Assembly: GCF_001808955.1 (NCBI RefSeq)
Contig: NZ_KV795235.1
Location: 179,766 to 243,765 of the forward strand
Source: Rothia sp. HMSC078H08
Lineage (GTDB): Bacteria > Actinomycetota > Actinomycetes > Actinomycetales > Micrococcaceae
Length of the DNA: 64,000 nt
Reading direction: 5' to 3'
Part shown: positions 41,935 through 51,639 of the stretch, one piece after another
How the letters are laid out: each line of letters opens with the position of its first letter
Position numbering within the stretch: position 1 is the stretch's first letter
The notes under the pieces: model-generated
Databases searched by the model: none
What the model was told of the DNA's origin: nothing
Seen by the model: only the letters and a program-made list of their open reading frames with translations
Position numbers and translations under genes: made by a program

Positions 41935-42630
41935 TTATCGGCGCACAGGCCAGCGGCCGTCAATAACCTCAGATTCCTTACCCGGCTGCGTACGCAACCA
42001 CGCCTGGAAGCTCGCCGCCTGCTCCGCCGCCCACTGAATCTGCTGCTCGTGCAGCTGGCGCGCATCCACGTTGAGGACCTCGGGGAACTGCTCGGTCAGC
42101 TTCACCAGCAGACGCTCCGCCGCCAGGGCATCATCAGCGGAGGTGTGGGCGTTCTCCAGGGAGACACCGTACTCGGCGGCAAGAACCTCAAGGGTGCGCT
42201 TGCCGCGCTTACGCGGAATCACGTGCTTATGCAGAACGTACGGGTCGAGCACCACACCCGGCGGCAGCTCACCATTGGCAATATTGTGGCGCAGCATCTC
42301 GTGGTGCAGCACCGAGAAATCGTAGGCGGCATTGAACGCAATAATCGGCACACCGTCAAGGTTCAGCGCACCAATCGCGCCGGCTAGCTCCCACACGACC
42401 TCGCGGGCGGGACGGCCGTGCTCACGCGCGTACTCGGTGGTGATGCCGTGCACGGCGGCGGCACCGGCGGGGATCTCAACGCCGGGGTCGGCCAGCCACT
42501 CGCCACGGCGCACCACATTACCCTGAGGGTCCAGCAGGATCAGGGAAGCAGTCACGATGCGGGCGGTGGTGACGTCCACACCGGTGGTTTCAAGGTCAAA
42601 AGTGGCGCGCAGGCCGTTCATCCAGGTCAT
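41935..42630 (-). CDS. DnaQ-like 3'-5' exonuclease (DEDDh)
   Basis: A 231-residue protein with the exonuclease fold of DNA polymerase III epsilon. ExoI is FDLETTGVD (Asp and Glu ligands), ExoII is AFNAAYDFSVLHHE and ExoIII is AHTSADDALAAERL with the DEDDh His. A short C-terminal extension ends GRWPVRR. It may proofread or trim nucleic acid ends; stand-alone versions are common in actinobacteria. ATG at 42630; TAGTCT lies 6 nt upstream and no ribosome site is visible, so probably leaderless. Confidence 0.85.
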   Translation of the reverse strand: MTWMNGLRATFDLETTGVDVTTARIVTASLILLDPQGNVVRRGEWLADPGVEIPAGAAAVHGITTEYAREHGRPAREVVWELAGAIGALNLDGVPIIAFNAAYDFSVLHHEMLRHNIANGELPPGVVLDPYVLHKHVIPRKRGKRTLEVLAAEYGVSLENAHTSADDALAAERLLVKLTEQFPEVLNVDARQLHEQQIQWAAEQAASFQAWLRTQPGKESEVIDGRWPVRR

Positions 42631-42642
42631 GCTATAAGACTA
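42631..42642 (-). promoter_or_regulatory. -10 hexamer of the DnaQ-like gene, probably leaderless
   Basis: TAGTCT at 42637-42642 on the minus strand, 6-nt spacer TATAGC, ATG at 42630. Confidence 0.45.
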
Positions 42643-42683
42643 ACCCAGCGGAGAAGGAGGCGCGCGCCCGGTCGTCACGTGGC

Positions 42684-42692
42684 TGTGGATAA
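42684..42692 (-). promoter_or_regulatory. DnaA-box 9-mer upstream of adnA
   Basis: TTATCCACA on the minus strand (plus reads TGTGGATAAGCC), an exact match to the DnaA box consensus. It lies about 110 nt upstream of adnA. A second copy with the same 12-mer lies upstream of uvrD2. Confidence 0.35.
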
Positions 42693-42789
42693 GCCCTTGG
42701 CGAGGCGGCATATTAAGTCACCGAGGCGGCACATAAGTCGCTGACGAGCCCAAATGACCGTCGACAAGGTACAACCGCGCTACAGCCGA

Positions 42790-42802
42790 TAGACTGAAAC
42801 CA
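42790..42802 (+). promoter_or_regulatory. adnA -10 hexamer, probably leaderless
   Basis: TAGACT at 42790-42795, spacer GAAACC, ATG at 42802. No Shine-Dalgarno sequence. Confidence 0.5.
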
Positions 42803-45800
42803 TGACAACCCAACTTCTCACCGGCATCCCCGGAACCGGTAAAACCCACCACCTCACCGAACGCGCCCTGCGCTACCTCGCCGACGGCAACGACCCCGCC
42901 CGCCTGCTCATCCTCGCACCCACCCGCACCGCCGCGACCCGCATGCGAGACACCATCGCCGCATCCAGCGACCGCAGCCTCTCCGTAGCACCCACCCGCG
43001 CCTGGGCAGCATACGCCTTCGACCTGCTCAAACGAGCCCAAACCCGGGGTCTACTCAGCGGCGTAGAAGGCAACCTCAAACTCCTCTCCGGCCCCGAACA
43101 AGACGTCATCATCGGCGAACTACTCGCCAACCACGCCCAAGGCATCGCACCCGGACCCGCCTGGCCCGACGTACTCCGCGACGCCCTCGCAACCCGAGGA
43201 TTCCGCCACGAAATCCGCGACTTCTTCGACCGCATGGCAGAATACGACCTCACCGCCGAAGACGTACACGCCCTCGCCACCGAACACAACCAGCCCGCCT
43301 GGCACGCCCTCGCCCAACTGCACACCGAATACCGTGCCGTGCGAGCCCTCCGCGCCAAAAACGCCTACGACCCGGCAGTACTCATCAACGACGCCTGCCG
43401 GCTGCTGCTGCGCGCCCCCGAATTCCTCGCCGAAGAACGCCGCCGCTACGACCTAATCCTCATCGACGACGTGCAGGAACTCAGCCCCTCCATCTACCGG
43501 CTGCTGCGCCTCATCGCCGCAGAAGTCGCCCCCGCAGACGCCGCGCACCTGACCGAAACCCACCCCGACCTCTTCGCTGAAGGCCCTCGGGTTGTCATGA
43601 CCTACAGCGACGAAGCCGTCGTCCAGGGCTTCCGAGGCGCCCGCCCCGACCTCGTCACCACCCTGCAGGCAAGCTTCCCGAGCATGCGCACCCGCACGCT
43701 CACCACCTCATACCGCCTGCCCGCACTCATGATGCCGCTCGTGGCGGACATTCGCCGCCGCCTGCCGCGCTACACCCGGTTCGTGCCACTCACCGCCGAG
43801 CAGGAAGGGACGAAGAACGGCGCGCAGGAGGGGTCAAAGAACGGTGCGCCCGCAACCTTCGGACGCATCAACACCACCCCCGCCGATGAAGCCCTCACCT
43901 GGGGCGCCGCCGACGAACCGCTGCTGCACCTGGGCGCCGATGGCAAAATCCTCGACCCCGCACACTACCGCACCGCACCCGCCGGCGTGTATAAGTATGC
44001 GCTCTCCAGCTCTCAGGACGAGGCGAACCTCATCGCCCAAATGCTGCTCGAAGAACGCATCTACGGCAACCACCCCTACCGCGAGTCCGCCATCATCGTG
44101 CGTAGCAGCGCGGACGTGGCGCGCATCCGCCGCGTGCTCTCCTCGAACGGTATTCCCTCGCGTACCTCCGCGGCGCTCGTGCCGGTGCGCGACGAGCCCG
44201 CCGTACGCCCCTTCCTCGACGCGCTCAGCCTGCTCGTCTACGCCCGCAAGCGCGGCGAGAAGGCACTCAACCCCGCCGTGCACATGCCCGCTGCAGAAGG
44301 TGCGGAGGCGGCCGAGCGTGGCGGCTACGAAACCCTCAGCGCCACCGAAGCTGAAGAGCTCATGCGTCGAAGCCTCGACGACGTCATCGCCGAAGAAAGC
44401 CGCGCCAACCCCCTCGGTGGCGCGCAGAGCGCCATCACCCTGCTCACCTCCCGACTCGGTGGCGCATCCAGCATGGACGTGCGACGACTCCGCCAGCAAC
44501 TACGATCCATCGAACTGCAAAGCGGCGGCCACCGCCCCAGCGACGACCTGCTCCTCGGTGCACTGCTACACCCCGAAACCCTCCCCGAAGAGGGCGTAGG
44601 ACGCGCCGTGCACCGCATCGCAGCCGTGCTCTCCGCCGGACGTAAAGCACTCGCGCGCCCCGAATCCACCAGCACCGAAGTGCTCTGGGCGCTCTGGGAA
44701 GCCAGCGGCCTCGAAAAAACCTGGGTCACCCAGTCGCGCAGCGCAGGCCCCGACGCCGATGCCGCCCACCGCAACCTCGACGCCATGATTGGTCTCTTCG
44801 AAGCCGCCGACCGATTCGACGAGCAGATGCGTGGCGCCGGTGCCGAGCAGTTCCTCGACTTCATCGACGCGCAGGACCTGCCCATGGACACCCTCGCCGC
44901 CCGCGGCGTACGCCAAGACGCGGTCGAGATTCTCACCCCCGCGCTCGCCGCCGGTCAGTCCTGGCGCACCGTATATGTATGCGGTCTGCAGGAAGGAACC
45001 TGGCCCAACACCACCGTGCGCGGTTCCCTGCTGAGCACCGGCGACCTTACGGACCTGTGCGATGCGCGCCTCCGCCAGCGCGCCCAGCAGGCAGAACAAC
45101 AGGCAAGGGAGGGCGAGCAGCCGGTGCCGCCCGCACGTATCCGCAGCTACCCCGAACGCGTGCGCGACACCCGCCACGACGAGCTACGCATGTTCGCAGT
45201 CGCCGCCACCCGAGCCAGCACCCGCCTTGTGCTCACCGCCGTACGCAACGACGATCAGGCACCCGGCGAGTTCTTCGACTTCGTGCTACCCACCGACGCG
45301 GTCGGCGACTCCACGGACGTGCCCATCACCCGTGTGCGCCGCCCCGCTACCCTGCGTTCCCTCGTGGCGGAGCTTCGCCGCACCCTCGTTGAGGAATCGA
45401 TGAACGCGATGCGCGCCGAAGACGCCCAGCAGAAGGACACACAGCAGAACGGCGCACCGATGCACAGCGCACCGGAGGAAGACGCGCTCACCCCGGAGGC
45501 TTCCGCGTACCGACTCGATGCCGCCTCCCGCACTCTGGCGCGCCTGGCGAACGCCCAGGCGCCCGGCGCCGCACCCGACGAGTGGTGGGGCCTGCTGCCG
45601 CTTTCTAGCACGGAGCTGCTTTTTGCGCATCGCCCGGCAGACCACGCTGAGCAGGACGAAAACCACGGTGAAGACGGCGAGGAACACGGCGAGGAACAGG
45701 CTGAAAACCCCGGCCGCCGCACGATTACGCTTTCGCCCTCGCGCCTGGAAACCATCCACAGCTCCCCGCTGGACTGGCTGGTTTCCGCCGCCCGCGCGGA

Positions 45801-46671
45801 AGCCCAAACCGACCTGTCCCGCTCGCTCGGAACGCTCGTTCACGCCATCGCCGAGGAGTACCCGACCGGCACCCTCGAAGAGCTCCAAACCGCCCTCGAC
45901 GAGCGCATTAGCTCCCTCGGCGTGCCCGCCCGCAAGGACGATGAGACCGATGAAGAGTACCGCGAGCGCGTGCCCTGGGAATCCTACGCCCTCTACGAGC
46001 GCGCCAAGCGCATGATTCTGCGCCTGAGCTACTACTACCGTCAGCACATGGGCGACGCCGGCTGGCAGAACCTCGGTGTTGAAGGCTCCTTCGCGGTGCG
46101 TGTGCCTGTGCCCTTCGACCCCGCCGGTGAGGTCGGCGAGCTGGATGCGCTGCTCACCGGTCGTGTGGACCGCCTCGAGGGTACCGCCCCGGCGGAGGAC
46201 GGCACCCGCCGCTACGCCATTGTTGACCTGAAAACCGGCAAGTCTAAGCCGACCGGGTCGGAGATGGAGACCCACCCGCAGCTTGCCGCCTACCAGATTG
46301 CGGTGGAGGCTGGCGCGGGTGAGCAACTGGAGGAGCGCTACCGCGCCGAAGCCGCCGCCCTGGAGGCGGGCGAACCGCTACCGGATGCCCGCCCCCAGGA
46401 GCTGGAGTACACCGGCTATACGGGTCATTCCGCAGGCGCGGCGCTCGTGCAGCTGGGCGCCTCGGGCGTGAATAACGAGAGTAAGACTCGTCTGCAGGTT
46501 CAGCCGGCTCTGACGGAGCACGATTCGTGGGCGGCTGAGCTGGTGCAGCACGCCGCGGAGCTGATCGCTGGCTCGCAGGTGCAGGCTCGCCACCGTGAGA
46601 GCGGCTATGGGTGCCGTCTGCCGGAGATCTGCCCGATTTGTACGCGCGGCCGTCAGGTGACGCAGCCCTAG
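42802..46671 (+). CDS. adnA: AdnA-like helicase-nuclease subunit
   Basis: A 1289-residue UvrD/RecB-type protein, one half of the AdnAB complex resecting double-strand breaks. Walker A GIPGTGKT is at residues 8-15. The Walker B region reads DDVQE (222-226) rather than the usual DExQD, fitting a weakened motor as reported for AdnA. The C-terminal RecB-like nuclease has YAIVDLKTGKS (Asp1142, Lys1144) and a Cys cluster CRLPEICPIC typical of Fe-S-stapled nucleases. It is longer than mycobacterial AdnA (~1050), with low-complexity inserts, e.g. EGTKNGAQEGSKNGAP and a Glu/His-rich linker near residue 950. Confidence 0.85.
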   Translation: MTTQLLTGIPGTGKTHHLTERALRYLADGNDPARLLILAPTRTAATRMRDTIAASSDRSLSVAPTRAWAAYAFDLLKRAQTRGLLSGVEGNLKLLSGPEQDVIIGELLANHAQGIAPGPAWPDVLRDALATRGFRHEIRDFFDRMAEYDLTAEDVHALATEHNQPAWHALAQLHTEYRAVRALRAKNAYDPAVLINDACRLLLRAPEFLAEERRRYDLILIDDVQELSPSIYRLLRLIAAEVAPADAAHLTETHPDLFAEGPRVVMTYSDEAVVQGFRGARPDLVTTLQASFPSMRTRTLTTSYRLPALMMPLVADIRRRLPRYTRFVPLTAEQEGTKNGAQEGSKNGAPATFGRINTTPADEALTWGAADEPLLHLGADGKILDPAHYRTAPAGVYKYALSSSQDEANLIAQMLLEERIYGNHPYRESAIIVRSSADVARIRRVLSSNGIPSRTSAALVPVRDEPAVRPFLDALSLLVYARKRGEKALNPAVHMPAAEGAEAAERGGYETLSATEAEELMRRSLDDVIAEESRANPLGGAQSAITLLTSRLGGASSMDVRRLRQQLRSIELQSGGHRPSDDLLLGALLHPETLPEEGVGRAVHRIAAVLSAGRKALARPESTSTEVLWALWEASGLEKTWVTQSRSAGPDADAAHRNLDAMIGLFEAADRFDEQMRGAGAEQFLDFIDAQDLPMDTLAARGVRQDAVEILTPALAAGQSWRTVYVCGLQEGTWPNTTVRGSLLSTGDLTDLCDARLRQRAQQAEQQAREGEQPVPPARIRSYPERVRDTRHDELRMFAVAATRASTRLVLTAVRNDDQAPGEFFDFVLPTDAVGDSTDVPITRVRRPATLRSLVAELRRTLVEESMNAMRAEDAQQKDTQQNGAPMHSAPEEDALTPEASAYRLDAASRTLARLANAQAPGAAPDEWWGLLPLSSTELLFAHRPADHAEQDENHGEDGEEHGEEQAENPGRRTITLSPSRLETIHSSPLDWLVSAARAEAQTDLSRSLGTLVHAIAEEYPTGTLEELQTALDERISSLGVPARKDDETDEEYRERVPWESYALYERAKRMILRLSYYYRQHMGDAGWQNLGVEGSFAVRVPVPFDPAGEVGELDALLTGRVDRLEGTAPAEDGTRRYAIVDLKTGKSKPTGSEMETHPQLAAYQIAVEAGAGEQLEERYRAEAAALEAGEPLPDARPQELEYTGYTGHSAGAALVQLGASGVNNESKTRLQVQPALTEHDSWAAELVQHAAELIAGSQVQARHRESGYGCRLPEICPICTRGRQVTQP

Positions 46672-46750
46672 TAGCCGCGTACCCTACGTTTACTTTCGAT
46701 ATCACTCACCCCGAACCTCCCATGAGAATGATCCATGAGGAAGAGGAATC

Positions 46751-49700
46751 ATGACTGACTCTGGCGCATATAGCGCTGATATGCAGGGCGCTACTAACCC
46801 CGGCGCCCACCCCGGTCCTGGCACCGGCATGCTCACCCCCGCCCAGTGGTGCGAGCACAATAGCTGGCAGCTGCCCAACGGCGTGCTCTTCTCTGCTGAA
46901 GCCGCCGCGAACGACCCCGCGCTGAAGCCTGCCGGCTACCGCAGTGCCCTCGACATTGCCGAGATGCTCAACGGCGCCGACGGTAAGAAGCCGACCCCCG
47001 AGCAGGTCCGCATGATTGAGGCGGGTCCCGCCCCGACCCTCGTCATTGCGGGCGCCGGTTCGGGTAAGACCGCGACCATGGTTGACCGCGTGATTTGGCT
47101 GGTTGATAACGGTTTTGTGCGCCCTGAAGAGGTGCTCGGCGTGACCTTTACCCGCAAGGCGGCAACCGAGTTGCGCAGCCGTATGCGCGCCGGTCTGAAC
47201 ACGTTGCGCCGTAGCCGCCGCGTCGCCCCGAGCGATGAGGAGCTGCGCGAGGGCATCGCTGACCCGACCGTGCTCACCTACCACTCCTACGCGAATAACC
47301 TCGTCAAGGAGTACGGTCTGCGCCTGGGCGTGGAGCAGGACGCGCAGATGCTCGGCGATGCGCAGAAGTGGCAGCTTGCCGCGCAGATTGTGCAGTACTG
47401 GGAGGGGGAGCTTCCCCTCGATAAGGACGGCGTGCCGGTGTCTGCGGCGACCATGATTAACCAGATGCTGCAGCTTTCTGACGAGTGCGCGGAGCACCTG
47501 GTGGAGCCGCAACAGGTTATTGACTTCTGCACCGAGCAGTTGGCGGCGTACGCGGCGGTGCCCGAGCCTCGCCGTGAGACGAAGACTGAGAAGGACATCC
47601 TGAAGGTTCAGCGTCTGCTGCGTAACCGCCGAGTGTACGCGCGCATGGTGATGAGCTATGCCCGCGTGAAGGCGCGTATGCAGGTGCTGGATTTTGGTGA
47701 CCTGATGCGTTTTGCCGCCCGCATTGCGGAGGCTGACCCGGCGATTCGCGAGGGTGAGCGTGCCCGCTTCAAGGTGGTTCTGCTGGACGAGTTCCAGGAC
47801 ACTTCGCACGCGCAGATGAGCTTGTTCTCCTCGATTTACGGTGCCGATGAGGCGGCGGGTATTCCGGCGCATCCGGTGATGGCTGTGGGTGACCCGAAGC
47901 AGTCGATTTACGGTTTCCGTGGCGCTTCGGACGGCCAGATGTTCAGCTTCTACCGTCATTTCCCAACCAAGCATGTGCGGCCGCTGTTCCTGTCCATTGC
48001 GTGGCGTAACGACATTTCGGTGCTGAACGCGGCGAACCATGTGGCGGAGAAGCTGAAGGAGGTTCCCGAGTGGGTGCGTGCCGCCGACGGCGATATTACC
48101 GCCGCTCAGGTTCCTGACCTGCGCCCGCGCTGCGCTCTGGTGGGGGAGCCGGGCTCACCCGCCTTTGAGCAGGCTGCCGCGGGCATGGTGGGGCGCGTTG
48201 ATTTGACGTACCACGACTCTGACCGCGAGGAGGCTGTGGCTATCGCTGAGCGTATTGCGGCGATGCGTACCCAGGCGGTGCGCGAGTATGAGCGCGCCTA
48301 CGCGGCGCATCGTTCCGGTGATGGTTCTGTGCATCCGCGTTTGAAGATGCCTGAGATTGCGGTGTTGGCGCGTGTGCACGGTCAGCTGGACCCGATTCGT
48401 GTGGAGTGCGAGCGTCTGGGTATTCCGGTGCAGCAGGTGGGTTTGGGCGGTTTGCTTTCCCAACCGGAGGTTGTGGATTTGGTGTCGGCGTTACGTGTGC
48501 TGGCTGATCCGAACCGTTCGGATGCTCTGGCGCGCCTGCTGACGGGTGCGCGTTGGCGTTTGGGCGCGGCGGATATGTTGGCGCTGGGTGATTGGGCTCA
48601 GTCGCTGGTGCGTGAGCGTGAGCGTGCCCTGCGCGAGCAGATGGCGTTGCGTATGCTCGCCGAGGCTGAAGACGCCGACGACGCTGCTGCTATCAACCTG
48701 CAGGCAGAGCACCTGCGCGCCGCCCAGGAGCGCCTGGACGAAACCCTCAAGGGCGCGGTGGAGGATTCCTCCGGCTACGCCTCCCTGATCGAGGCGGTGG
48801 AGAACCTACCGCAGGACGGCGCGGACGGCGAACCCCTCTACGGTGAGCAGTACCGTGGCCGCCGTTTCTCCCCGGCGGCGCTGGAGCGTCTGCGTGCTTT
48901 TGCCGAGCAGATGCGCGTGCTGCGTGCCGGTTTGAGCGAGGATTTGGGCACGCTGCTGTACGAGATTGAGCGCACCATGCTGCTGGATATTGAGCTGGCG
49001 GTCCGCCCGGGTACCGACCCGCTGGGTTCGCGTGCGAACCTGGACGCTTTCCACGAGGTTGCCGCCGCCTACGGCATGTCGGCGCCGCGTATTAACGCGA
49101 TGATTTACGCCGGCTCTGACGGCGTGAGCGCGGAGGAGGGCGACCCGGGTGCGCGCCGCTTCCTGCTGTCTTCGGGCGGCGTGAGCTACGTGATGGGCTT
49201 CCTCGCGTGGCTTGAGCGTGCCGATGATGAGGAGAAGGGCCTGGCGCTGGGCGCCGTGGAGCCTGACCCGAATGCGGTGCAGCTGATGACCATGCACGCG
49301 GCGAAGGGCCTGGAGTGGGATCATGTGCTTCTGCCGGGTCTGTGCGGTAGCGCGACCGGCGGGCAGACACCGAACCTGTGGCAGATGTCGGCTAATACGG
49401 CTCTGCCCTGGCCGCTGCGTGGTGACCGCGAGTACCTTCCGTCGGTCCTTGAGACGGCGGAGGAGATTACCGCCTTTGAGAAGGCGAAGGACCTGGAAGA
49501 CTACCTGGCCGAGCACAAGGATGATGCCGCCGAGCATGCCGGCATGGAGGACCGCCGCCTCATGTACGTGGCGATGACCCGTGCCCGTAACCTGCTGGCG
49601 TTGAGCGCCTACCGCTGGAAGAGCGCCGCTATGCTCCCCCTGCCGGTGCAGCCCTTCTGGGAGGAGCTGATGGAGATGCTTTTCAAGTCGCTCTTCGGCC

Positions 49701-51511
49701 CGAATACGCCCATGGTGGATGCGCCCTCTGTGCGTTTCGAAGAGACGATGGATACCCCCTGGGCGGCGCCGCAGCTGGTGGGCATGGGCCTGTCGTACAC
49801 GATGCCGAACCCCGCCGATAAGCGCAAGAAGATGCACCTGAACCATGTGCGCCGCTGGGTTGAGCAGCTGGCTGAGTCGAAGTACCGCCTGGTGGAGCCG
49901 GTGACCCTGGTGCACGGTACGGTCGTGGATCCTTCGAACCTGCCGCCCGCCCCCGATGAGGCGGCACTGCTGGAAGAGCTGGAACTCTACCCCGTAGACG
50001 CTGACGAGCTCACCCCCGTACAGGCGGAGGCGCGCGCGAACGCCCGGGCAACCTACGCCGAGCAGGTGCAACGCTACGCGTGGGCGCTGGTTGAGGCCAT
50101 GGCTCCCGCCCTCGCGCAGGATTGGCAGCTAGCGGCTCCTTCCGTACGAGCACGCACGGTGGCGGAGAACTGTACCCGCCTGAACCTGCCGGTGCCCGAA
50201 TGGATTATCGAAGCCACCGAGCGGGAGAAATGGCGTGAGGCGCAACCGCCTCAGCCCGGTTTCTCGCCCACGGTGGCGGCGGCGTTGCCGATTGAGGTGC
50301 GCGGCCAGTTCGCCCAGAAGAACTACGAGGACAGGAACCCGAACCTGGGTGCGGTGCTGACCGCTATGTGGCCTTTCGACCCGCTGGAGCGCCCCGTGAT
50401 TTGGCGTTGGGCTTCTGACGATGCCCTCAACCGGGGCACGGAGGCGGTGCTTCGCCGCGGCCAGCATGAGCAGCTGGAACGTGAGATTGCGATTAACTCC
50501 TCGAGCCGTCGCGAGGCGGTGGAGCGTGCCGCCCTGGCGGTGGAGCTCGCTGTCGGCGCGGGGGAGGATGACCTGCACCAGAGCGGGGATGTAGCGGGGG
50601 AGAGCGCAAACCACCCTGCACCCGCCGTACTCGCTGTACACGGCGAGTCCGCCATTCCTGAATCCCTGCGCCAGCAGGCGGTGGACTGGGAACGCGAAGC
50701 CGACCTGCTACTGCTCATGATGGGCCAGACCGACCCGGTGCTGAGCGAGCAGCTGCCAGGGCACCTGTCCGCATCCACGTTCATTCGCCTAAGCGAGGAC
50801 CCGCAGGGCACGGTGCATCAGCTGATGCGCCCGGTGCCGCAGCGTCCCTCGCGCGCGGCAACGATTGGTACGGCGGTGCACGCGCTAATTGAGGAGCACT
50901 TCGGGGTGGCGCCGAGCGCCGACCCGCTGGAGGCACCCGACGCGGAGGACACGGTGGGCGTTGACCTGCCTGCTTCTGCTGCTGCCTCCGCCTCCGCCGC
51001 GCCCGCTGAGCCTGCAGATCCTGCTGACCAGCAGGAACAGGACGAGTTCACCTTCGAGGACGACTTCGAGGAATCCGAGAGCGAACTGGACGCCTCCGTT
51101 CAGCGCCTCTGGGAGCGCTTCGCCAACAGTGAGTGGGGCAGCGACGAGTGGAAGGACCGCATCTGGGCGGTCGAATACCCGGTCGAAACCCACATCGAGG
51201 GCGTAAGCCTGCGCGGCCGTATCGACGCGGTGTTCCGCACCGAGGACGAGGGCGGCGAACGCTGGGTGCTGGTGGATTGGAAGAGCGGTTCCCGCCCGAA
51301 GATGTCGACCATGCAGTCTCGACGCTTCCAGCTGGGCCTGTACCGCATCGCGTTCTCCCGCATTATGGGCGTGGACCCGGAGCGTATCAGCACCGTGTTC
51401 GTGTACCTGGGCAGCAAGGGTGTTGCGGAGGTGTGGGATCACCAGATCCGCGGCGGCCTGCCCTCGGAGGCGCAGCTGGCGAAGGTGATCCGCGAGGCGC
51501 GCAAGGGCTAG
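46751..51511 (+). CDS. adnB: AdnB-like helicase-nuclease subunit
   Basis: A 1586-residue second subunit. Full helicase motifs: Walker A AGAGSGKT (100-107), DEFQD (346-350), GDPKQSIYGFRGA, MTMHAAKGLEWDHVLLP and YVAMTRARNLL. The C-terminal nuclease has LRGRIDAVF and VLVDWKSGS (Asp1509, Lys1511). About 90 residues precede the motor, and a disordered Ala/Glu/Asp-rich linker (about 1395-1450) separates motor and nuclease. It is much longer than mycobacterial AdnB (~1095). ATG at 46751 has GAGGAAGAGGA upstream; it starts 79 nt after adnA, so the two form an operon. Confidence 0.87.
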   Translation: MTDSGAYSADMQGATNPGAHPGPGTGMLTPAQWCEHNSWQLPNGVLFSAEAAANDPALKPAGYRSALDIAEMLNGADGKKPTPEQVRMIEAGPAPTLVIAGAGSGKTATMVDRVIWLVDNGFVRPEEVLGVTFTRKAATELRSRMRAGLNTLRRSRRVAPSDEELREGIADPTVLTYHSYANNLVKEYGLRLGVEQDAQMLGDAQKWQLAAQIVQYWEGELPLDKDGVPVSAATMINQMLQLSDECAEHLVEPQQVIDFCTEQLAAYAAVPEPRRETKTEKDILKVQRLLRNRRVYARMVMSYARVKARMQVLDFGDLMRFAARIAEADPAIREGERARFKVVLLDEFQDTSHAQMSLFSSIYGADEAAGIPAHPVMAVGDPKQSIYGFRGASDGQMFSFYRHFPTKHVRPLFLSIAWRNDISVLNAANHVAEKLKEVPEWVRAADGDITAAQVPDLRPRCALVGEPGSPAFEQAAAGMVGRVDLTYHDSDREEAVAIAERIAAMRTQAVREYERAYAAHRSGDGSVHPRLKMPEIAVLARVHGQLDPIRVECERLGIPVQQVGLGGLLSQPEVVDLVSALRVLADPNRSDALARLLTGARWRLGAADMLALGDWAQSLVRERERALREQMALRMLAEAEDADDAAAINLQAEHLRAAQERLDETLKGAVEDSSGYASLIEAVENLPQDGADGEPLYGEQYRGRRFSPAALERLRAFAEQMRVLRAGLSEDLGTLLYEIERTMLLDIELAVRPGTDPLGSRANLDAFHEVAAAYGMSAPRINAMIYAGSDGVSAEEGDPGARRFLLSSGGVSYVMGFLAWLERADDEEKGLALGAVEPDPNAVQLMTMHAAKGLEWDHVLLPGLCGSATGGQTPNLWQMSANTALPWPLRGDREYLPSVLETAEEITAFEKAKDLEDYLAEHKDDAAEHAGMEDRRLMYVAMTRARNLLALSAYRWKSAAMLPLPVQPFWEELMEMLFKSLFGPNTPMVDAPSVRFEETMDTPWAAPQLVGMGLSYTMPNPADKRKKMHLNHVRRWVEQLAESKYRLVEPVTLVHGTVVDPSNLPPAPDEAALLEELELYPVDADELTPVQAEARANARATYAEQVQRYAWALVEAMAPALAQDWQLAAPSVRARTVAENCTRLNLPVPEWIIEATEREKWREAQPPQPGFSPTVAAALPIEVRGQFAQKNYEDRNPNLGAVLTAMWPFDPLERPVIWRWASDDALNRGTEAVLRRGQHEQLEREIAINSSSRREAVERAALAVELAVGAGEDDLHQSGDVAGESANHPAPAVLAVHGESAIPESLRQQAVDWEREADLLLLMMGQTDPVLSEQLPGHLSASTFIRLSEDPQGTVHQLMRPVPQRPSRAATIGTAVHALIEEHFGVAPSADPLEAPDAEDTVGVDLPASAAASASAAPAEPADPADQQEQDEFTFEDDFEESESELDASVQRLWERFANSEWGSDEWKDRIWAVEYPVETHIEGVSLRGRIDAVFRTEDEGGERWVLVDWKSGSRPKMSTMQSRRFQLGLYRIAFSRIMGVDPERISTVFVYLGSKGVAEVWDHQIRGGLPSEAQLAKVIREARKG

Positions 51512-51589
51512 GTAGCGGATCTCAACAGCGAATCTCCCAGCGCCGGGCGGGCGGCGCTCGCGCGTTAGCTTGAGCCAATAACCGAATAC

Positions 51590-51635
51590 AGAAAAGCAGC
51601 TCACGGAGGCATTGCGCCTCGTGAGCTGCTTTTCT
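51590..51635 (+). terminator. Terminator of adnAB
   Basis: A 15-bp stem AGAAAAGCAGCTCAC/GTGAGCTGCTTTTCT extended by GAGGC/GCCTC with a 5-nt loop. It begins 79 nt after the adnB stop. The right arm ends in CTTTTCT. Confidence 0.88.
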
Positions 51636-51639
51636 GCGT

